Source of the DNA: Bacteroidales bacterium M3 | GTDB taxonomy: Bacteria; Bacteroidota; Bacteroidia; Bacteroidales; Muribaculaceae | Assembly: GCA_001689445.1 (NCBI GenBank) | Contig: LUJN01000004.1 | Span: 30,216 to 94,215, forward strand | Reading direction: 5' to 3' | DNA length: 64,000 nucleotides | Part shown: piece by piece, positions 58,846-64,000 of the stretch | Numbering within the stretch: position 1 is the stretch's first letter | Layout of the letters: each line of letters begins with the position of its first letter | Translations under genes and position numbers: made by a program | Notes under the pieces: model-generated | Database searches by the model: none | What the model was told of the DNA's origin: nothing | What the model saw: the letters and a program-made list of their open reading frames with translations, nothing else

Positions 58846-61572
58846 TTATTTTGTTACTGCGAGTTTGGTTGTGATGGTCTCGGTCGGAGTCTCCACTACG
58901 GCCACTGCCACGGTCATAGTGGCGGGGACACGGCAGAGGGTGGTGTATCCTGCCGATGCGTCGCAACGGCCCGATGCGAGGAGCGTCCCTGAGGTGGTGT
59001 ATATGCTCCAGTTGCAGCCGATGAGAGCCTTGGGGGTGTAGAGGGAGATTTTGTTGCCGGTGATTGTCACTGTCGGCGAGGTCGCGGCGATATTGCCGTC
59101 AATGCCTGTGCGGCGGTCGGCTATACACGGTATGGCGTTTGCCGCGATGTCAGAGAGCATCGCGTAGGTCACGCGGCAGTCAATGCCCGATACGGCCGCT
59201 ACCGTCTGCCGCCCTGCGGGAATCTCGGCTCCTGTCAGCGAGTATGCCACGATGTGGCTTTCGCCGTCACGGTTGACGATGGCCGCTGTAAAGCCGGTAT
59301 CGACGAGGTTCTCGGTGAGAGTCATGGCCGATGCACCCGACACGATGGCGTCAAACGCGGCGACAGGCACGGGCGAGTCGATGATGAGATGGCCGTCGGC
59401 ACAGTACACCCGGGCCTCGGCATCCGTCTCTCCGCCGAGCGACCGCAGACGCGTGCGAGTCTCGGGGGTGGTTGCCTCGTCCTCATCGGGACGGTAGTCG
59501 GTCAGCACATTGGTTATCGCCACGAGGTCCTGCACGTTGAGGCAGTCATCTTCCCACATATTTGCCGCAGTGTAGTTGAACAGGGTGTTCCACCCGTAGG
59601 GGGTGAATATGTAGTTGACTGTTGTCTGTAGGTCGGTAATCTCAACCTTGCCGTTGAAGTTGGCGTCACCCATCGGGAATTTGAGTTTCACAGGCACGGA
59701 TGAGTATCCGTTGTAGCTTTGGGAATATGTGCACCTTAATGTCATAAACCCGTCTTTTGAGCCCATAAATATAGGGCTGCGCACTTCAAATGTAGGCCTG
59801 TTAGACGAAGGGTTTACGGTCAAGTAGGCGTCGAATGTCCCTTCGTATCCAATCTGACGTGACTGATCGTATAATTCGAGCTTTAAGTTTCCGTCATAAT
59901 CGTATGCATCGCGGTCATAGAGTATTATTGATGGAATCAACGATGCCACCTGCTGAAAGTCAAGATTGGATAAGTCTATCTCGATAGCTTTGTCGATTTT
60001 CTGACCCTCCATTGTAACACTAAGTCCATCAGTCGGTGCCGGATAGAACTCCGAGAAGCAGTTGTTGCGGATATCCAAATCCTCTAATTTTGGTAGCGAT
60101 TGGGCAAGAATCCCCGCATTGCCTGTGAGCCTGTTGTTGGCGAGCTTTAGATATTTCAAGTTCTTAAACGCGAACAATCCATTTGGTATCTCCCCTGACA
60201 AATTAGCATCCCTAAGGTTCAGTATTACAATCTTACCCTCTTCAAAAAATACACTGAGGTAGTCGGTTCCGTACCACCACGGCTTTATATTGGGTATCTC
60301 GGTTCTGCTGATTGACATGTCCCATGGTATTGTCGCACCGCGGGCCACCAATTCGGCAGTCAAATCCATAAAGGCGTTGTAGTCATCCTCGTCAATTGTA
60401 TAGATGGTCAGATCCCCGACATCCGCTGATTCTAACTGGTTATAATATTCGTCTTCCGGGACGGAAAGTATAATCCTGTATCTTCCTGACGATACGGGTT
60501 CTTCGGAGGAAACTGTGCCATCGGATTCGTTGAGGTATTCTACTGTGGCATCACTATAATAGGTATAGAATTTATGGGGCTGCCCGTTATATGTGCAGTC
60601 CATATGTGCTGGCTCTATTGTTCGGTTAGCCTTGTCTATTAGGAATGAGCCGGAGGTTTCGCCGCTGAAATTTCCGATGCCGTTTATCTTGATGGTGGCA
60701 GTCCCGGGAAAACGGTTATTGATATAGGAGACGGTGTAGTTCTCCTGCTTGACAAGAGAGGCAAACCGTTTGTCGTTCCACTCCCAGCCCGGGCGATGTC
60801 CACGACGAGTCCAATCATGGATGTCAAGGTCGTAGAAGATGTCGTATGCAAGATGTGGATTAAAAACAAAGGCAGTATCGGAGACTACCGTAATCCCACC
60901 CTCCAAGGGGCATGGAGTAACGGCAAAATTGTAGGTTCGTCGTCCAATGGAATGGGGGAATACACCAACGACATCAAACGATGCAGTGCCGACATTGACA
61001 TTGTTTTGGTAATTGGTAAGTTCATATTGATTTAGGTTAAGGTCGCATGTGGCATTTGTTTGTACAAGCGGCTTGCCAAAATTGTATTGAAGGGATTCTA
61101 TGCCCTGTAACTCATGATTCCGCACATCTTGGTAGACAATAGGGGGTAGCTTGTATACAGCACCAGCAATATCGACTTGACGAAAGTTTATGACATGTTC
61201 GGTGCGGGATGCGTCAAATGTGACGGAGATTGTAGTGGTAAACTTGTAGCCCGATGGCTGATCGTCAAAGAGCATAAACCACTCATTAGGGTCCTCACCC
61301 TCGACCTGCCACTCGATGCAGCCGTCAAGACCAATTGGACTTTCATGTACGCCGCTTATCGTCAGCGAATGTGAGGCAGTGAGGTCGTTCCACAAGTCGG
61401 GGTCATTGACTGTGACGGCAATTGTCGAGGGGGCGGAGTTTGAGACTGAGCGTGTCGCAGCCTTTGGATATGTGACAGGCTCTGCACTTGCCGGTGGGGC
61501 AAATGTTAAAACTAATGCGGCGGGCACCCCGATAGCGAGGTAAACCAGCGCATCTCTGATGTTGAAAGACAT
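58846..61572 (-). CDS. Secreted LRR protein with dockerin-like domain
   Basis: The protein of 908 residues has a signal peptide (MSFNIRDALVYLAIGVPAAL..., cleavage near ASAEP). An Ig-like/MBG part follows (NYTVSYINNRFPGTATIKIN, IGNFSGETSGSFLI), then leucine-rich repeats (VILNLRDANLSGEIPNGL, LKYLKLANNRLTGN, LEDLDIRNNCFSEF). A dockerin-like pair of EF-like loops is at about 633-690 (GDANFNGKVEITDLQ and DDCLNVQDLVAITNVL). The C terminus is beta-rich and may be a sorting domain of the type IX kind. It is 10 bp upstream of the giant cohesin-like gene and surely cotranscribed. An earlier ATG at 61632 would precede the signal peptide by 20 residues and is less likely. Confidence 0.8.
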   Translation of the reverse strand: MSFNIRDALVYLAIGVPAALVLTFAPPASAEPVTYPKAATRSVSNSAPSTIAVTVNDPDLWNDLTASHSLTISGVHESPIGLDGCIEWQVEGEDPNEWFMLFDDQPSGYKFTTTISVTFDASRTEHVINFRQVDIAGAVYKLPPIVYQDVRNHELQGIESLQYNFGKPLVQTNATCDLNLNQYELTNYQNNVNVGTASFDVVGVFPHSIGRRTYNFAVTPCPLEGGITVVSDTAFVFNPHLAYDIFYDLDIHDWTRRGHRPGWEWNDKRFASLVKQENYTVSYINNRFPGTATIKINGIGNFSGETSGSFLIDKANRTIEPAHMDCTYNGQPHKFYTYYSDATVEYLNESDGTVSSEEPVSSGRYRIILSVPEDEYYNQLESADVGDLTIYTIDEDDYNAFMDLTAELVARGATIPWDMSISRTEIPNIKPWWYGTDYLSVFFEEGKIVILNLRDANLSGEIPNGLFAFKNLKYLKLANNRLTGNAGILAQSLPKLEDLDIRNNCFSEFYPAPTDGLSVTMEGQKIDKAIEIDLSNLDFQQVASLIPSIILYDRDAYDYDGNLKLELYDQSRQIGYEGTFDAYLTVNPSSNRPTFEVRSPIFMGSKDGFMTLRCTYSQSYNGYSSVPVKLKFPMGDANFNGKVEITDLQTTVNYIFTPYGWNTLFNYTAANMWEDDCLNVQDLVAITNVLTDYRPDEDEATTPETRTRLRSLGGETDAEARVYCADGHLIIDSPVPVAAFDAIVSGASAMTLTENLVDTGFTAAIVNRDGESHIVAYSLTGAEIPAGRQTVAAVSGIDCRVTYAMLSDIAANAIPCIADRRTGIDGNIAATSPTVTITGNKISLYTPKALIGCNWSIYTTSGTLLASGRCDASAGYTTLCRVPATMTVAVAVVETPTETITTKLAVTK

Positions 61573-61648
61573 TTTGAGTATAGTTAAAAAATAAGCAGAT
61601 AAGTATGATTTATTCGTTTTGTGCACTGACATGATGTTCTGCGGTTGG

Positions 61649-61679
61649 CAAAGTTGGCCCTTTTTTATCTGATTTCAAA
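61649..61679 (-). promoter_or_regulatory. Promoter of the LRR/giant protein operon
   Basis: On the minus strand TTTG (61679 to 61676), spacer 19 nt, CAACTTTG (61656 to 61649), one base off TAnnTTTG. It is about 77 bp upstream of the start. Confidence 0.5.
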
Positions 61680-61774
61680 CAGCATTGGCACTGTTAGTTA
61701 GATGTGTACCCTAAATGTCCCCCCCCAAAAAAAAGAAATATGTCTCCCCTTGTCTGCTGCAGTCTCACGGCATT

Positions 61775-61815
61775 AAAAAAAGTCGCCCGCAAGAGCGATA
61801 GGTGTCTTGTGGGCG
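61775..61815 (-). terminator. Terminator of glmS
   Basis: An 11-bp stem (61784-61794 with 61805-61815, one G-T pair) is followed on the minus strand by ACTTTTTTT. Confidence 0.85.
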
Positions 61816-61842
61816 ATAATGGTGTGTATTGTTGTTTCGGGG

Positions 61843-63687
61843 TTATTCTACGGTGACGCTCTTGGCGAGGTTGCGGGGCATGTCGACGTCGCGGCCTTTC
61901 ATGACGGCGATGTGGTAGGCCAGTAGCTGCAGAGGGATGGCGGCGACGATGGGGGAGAGGCACTCGGGGACTTTCGGGATTTCAAGCACGTGGTCGGCGA
62001 TGTCGGCGATGGCTTTGTCCCCTTTGGTGACGATGGCTATCACTGAGCCTCCGCGGGCCTTGACCTGCTGTATGTTGCTGATGATTTTCTCGTGCAGCTC
62101 GTCGGTCGGCGCTATGAAGATTGTCGGCAGCTCATGGTCGATGAGGGCTATGGGGCCGTGCTTCATCTCGGCGGCGGGGTAGCCCTCAGCATGGATGTAG
62201 GATATTTCCTTAAGCTTCAGCGCGCCTTCAAGGGCGGTGGGGAAGTTGTAGCCGCGTCCGAGGTAGAGGAAGTTGTGGACGTAGGTGTAGGTGCTCGACA
62301 GCCGTTTTATCTCCTCATCGAGTTTGAGTGTCTCGGTTATCAGGTCGGGGAGCTGTTCTATGGATGCGCTTATTGTGGCGGTGCGGGAGGCGTCTATGGT
62401 GCCGCGCAGCTGGCCCATGGCGATGGCAAGCATCGCCAGGACTGTCACCTGGCCGGTGAATGCCTTGGTGGAGGCGACGCCTATCTCGGGGCCTACGTGG
62501 ATGTAGGTGCCGGTGTTGGTCTCGCGTGCGATTGACGAGCCTACGACGTTGCACACGCCGTAGACAAACGCCCCGCGCTCCTTGGCGAGCTTGATGGCCG
62601 CCAGGGTGTCGGCTGTCTCGCCCGACTGGGAGATGGCGATCACGATGTCGCGCTCGGTTAGCACTGGGTTGCTGTAGCGGAACTCCGAGGCATATTCCAC
62701 CTCCACAGGGATGCGGGCAATGTCCTGAATGAGGCGTTTGCCGATGAGGGCGGCGTGCCATGATGTGCCGCAGGCCACGATGATGACGCGGTTGGCGTTG
62801 ACAAACCGCTCACAGTTGTCCATCACGCCCGACAGCTTTATCTCGGTGTCGTTGTTGACGACTCGCCCGCGTATGCAGTCGCGCAAGGTCTTGGGCTGCT
62901 CGTATATCTCCTTTAGCATGAAGTGGGGGTAGCCGCCTTTCTCAAGCTGCGAGACGCTGAGTTGCAGAGTCTGTATGTCGATGTCTGAAGGCTCGTTGTC
63001 GTTGTTTATGACTTTCAGTGGCTCGCCGCGGCGGATGATCGCAATCTCGTCATCCTTCAGGTATACGACATGGTTGGTGTATTCGATTATAGGGGTGGCG
63101 TCGGAGCCGAGGAAAATCTCGCCGTCTCCAATGCCGATAACGAGGGGCGAACTCTTTCGTGCTGCAATCAGCTGATCGGGGTCGTCCTTGTCTATGACAG
63201 CGATGGCATATGCCCCGACAACCTCTTTCAGGGCCTGGCGTGTGGCCTCTACAGTGGTGCAGTCGTTGGTGCGCTTGATGTAGTCGATAAGTTGCACGAG
63301 CACCTCGGTGTCGGTCTCGCTACAGAATGTGCATCCCTGCTGGATAAGGGCCTCTTTGAGCACGCCGTAGTTCTCGATTGTGCCGTTGTGCACAATCGCC
63401 AGGCGGTGGTTGGCGCTGAACTGGGGATGAGCGTTGACATCGTTTGGCTCACCGTGGGTGGCCCATCGGGTGTGGGCTATGCCGAGGGTGCCGCTTGTAT
63501 CCTTGGATTGGCAGAAGCGCTCAAGGTCATTGACCTTGCCGCGCGACTTGTAGACGTTAAGCTCGTCGCGACCGTTGAGCAACGCCACCCCGGCGCTGTC
63601 ATAGCCACGATATTCGAGGCGATGCAGTCCCTTTATCAATATTGGATAGGCTTGCTGAGAGCCGATGTATCCTACGATTCCGCACAT
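61843..63687 (-). CDS. glmS: Glutamine-fructose-6-phosphate aminotransferase (isomerizing)
   Basis: GlmS makes glucosamine-6-phosphate, the entry to UDP-GlcNAc for peptidoglycan, LPS and the nonulosonic acids of this window. The 614-residue enzyme has the N-terminal nucleophile Cys2 (MCGIVGYIG), the glutaminase blocks YRGYDSAGVALL and HTRWATHGEPN, and two SIS domains (CGTSWHAALIGK, SQSGETADTLAA). It has the conserved end LAKSVTVE. No glmS ribozyme-like sequence was recognised upstream. Confidence 0.97.
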   Translation of the reverse strand: MCGIVGYIGSQQAYPILIKGLHRLEYRGYDSAGVALLNGRDELNVYKSRGKVNDLERFCQSKDTSGTLGIAHTRWATHGEPNDVNAHPQFSANHRLAIVHNGTIENYGVLKEALIQQGCTFCSETDTEVLVQLIDYIKRTNDCTTVEATRQALKEVVGAYAIAVIDKDDPDQLIAARKSSPLVIGIGDGEIFLGSDATPIIEYTNHVVYLKDDEIAIIRRGEPLKVINNDNEPSDIDIQTLQLSVSQLEKGGYPHFMLKEIYEQPKTLRDCIRGRVVNNDTEIKLSGVMDNCERFVNANRVIIVACGTSWHAALIGKRLIQDIARIPVEVEYASEFRYSNPVLTERDIVIAISQSGETADTLAAIKLAKERGAFVYGVCNVVGSSIARETNTGTYIHVGPEIGVASTKAFTGQVTVLAMLAIAMGQLRGTIDASRTATISASIEQLPDLITETLKLDEEIKRLSSTYTYVHNFLYLGRGYNFPTALEGALKLKEISYIHAEGYPAAEMKHGPIALIDHELPTIFIAPTDELHEKIISNIQQVKARGGSVIAIVTKGDKAIADIADHVLEIPKVPECLSPIVAAIPLQLLAYHIAVMKGRDVDMPRNLAKSVTVE

Positions 63688-63765
63688 ATTTTTTTACGTA
63701 TTAATTCCTGTTTTCTTATATTATGGTTATAGTGTGTCGGGTTTGGAGTCATGCTAATAACGTTG

Positions 63766-63797
63766 CAAAGATACATAAATTGCGGGAATAAACACAA
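63766..63797 (-). promoter_or_regulatory. Promoter of glmS
   Basis: TATCTTTG on the minus strand (63773 to 63766), with TTGTG about 20 nt upstream (63797 to 63793); 79 bp before the ATG. Confidence 0.55.
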
Positions 63798-63907
63798 TTG
63801 GATGCTAAATAGCATCTTAAAATATTGTTTCCTTCATCGGCTTATGGCGATTTCAAGGTAATTTCCACAAAAACTTTACATCTACAGCGCATAAAAAGCG
63901 CCAAAAA

Positions 63908-63939
63908 TTTGCATATCCCAATAATAGTTCCTACCTTTG
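63908..63939 (+). promoter_or_regulatory. Consensus promoter of the tRNA gene at the window end
   Basis: TTTG at 63908-63911, spacer 20 nt, TACCTTTG at 63932-63939, a full match to the Bacteroidota pattern. The tRNA starts 27 bp later. Confidence 0.8.
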
Positions 63940-63965
63940 CCCTCGCTTTGGAGGAAAATCCAGCA

Positions 63966-64000
63966 GGTCCCATAGCTCAGTTGGTTAGAGCACCTGACTC
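63966..64000 (+). tRNA. tRNA, 5' half only, probably tRNA-Met
   Basis: The visible 35 nt hold the acceptor strand GGTCCCA, the D arm GCTC...GAGC and the anticodon stem CCTGA with CTC. C is therefore the first anticodon base, fitting CAT. The identity is inferred because the anticodon is cut by the window edge. Confidence 0.75.

Noticed and set aside
61573..61842. Extra gene between glmS and the LRR protein
   Set aside because: Only short frames exist; the stretch holds the glmS terminator and a promoter for the LRR operon.

Overview
The window is a high-GC Bacteroidota chromosome segment, most likely from the order Bacteroidales and by its mix of families close to Muribaculaceae/Porphyromonadaceae. 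Supporting features are repeated TAnnTTTG -7 promoter boxes (several with a TTTG-like -33 box 19-20 nt upstream), the long IspG with an inserted domain, glycine-lipid acyltransferases, DUF6377/DUF6089/DUF6242/DUF6850/DUF4876 proteins, a type IX secretion sorting domain, and the uppS-bamA-ompH-ompH-murI order. The genus cannot be fixed from this sequence alone.

Layout. 1-1600: the 3' end of a DUF6377 membrane regulator, then two tandem promoter-to-terminator units without a normal gene (candidate small RNAs or mini-peptides). 1608-5528 (minus): envelope glycan genes (polytopic membrane protein, GT2 glycosyltransferase, NAD-dependent epimerase, GNGPSL-motif transferase-like protein), divergent from the glycine lipid pair glsA-glsB. 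7550-15904 (minus): murI, a lone nucleotidyltransferase, two OmpH/Skp chaperones, bamA, uppS and two Bacteroidales surface proteins. 16216-26917 (minus): a Wzi-like outer membrane protein and a lipoprotein lead an operon for a CMP-activated nonulosonic acid, best read as legionaminic-acid type (legB, ATP-grasp, legI, legG, legF, ptmE-like), which runs into obgE and pgeF. A 723-bp single-gene cassette with 56-bp inverted ends sits between legI and legG. 27031-32433 (minus): housekeeping genes ispG, purE, a PAP2-like membrane protein, rpoN and ribD. 32454-34617: accessory DNA (DUF1016 nuclease, a degraded terminase-like ORF) among copies of a TTATTAGCCCTATT-type repeat.

34679-44879 (minus) is a coherent surface acquisition locus: TonB-dependent receptor, DUF4876 lipoprotein, DUF6850 beta-barrel, a gingipain-like C25/caspase-fold protease with a helical repeat tail, a C1 papain-type protease, and a short HmuY-like lipoprotein. 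The last three are translationally coupled. Two perfect TTTAGA-N5-TCTAAA dyads lie between this locus and the divergent prmC-recX-comF operon. tRNA-Leu and pnp follow. 50205-61572 (minus) holds two secreted giants: a 2876-residue protein with an N-terminal cohesin-like domain and a C-terminal type IX sorting domain, and an upstream LRR protein with a dockerin-like repeat, a possible cohesin-dockerin pair. The window ends with glmS and the start of a tRNA whose visible part fits tRNA-Met.

Taken together the window is dominated by cell-envelope and surface biology. The features most deserving a second look are the inverted-repeat four-helix-bundle cassette, the protease/HmuY/TonB locus with its nearby dyads, and the cohesin/dockerin giants.
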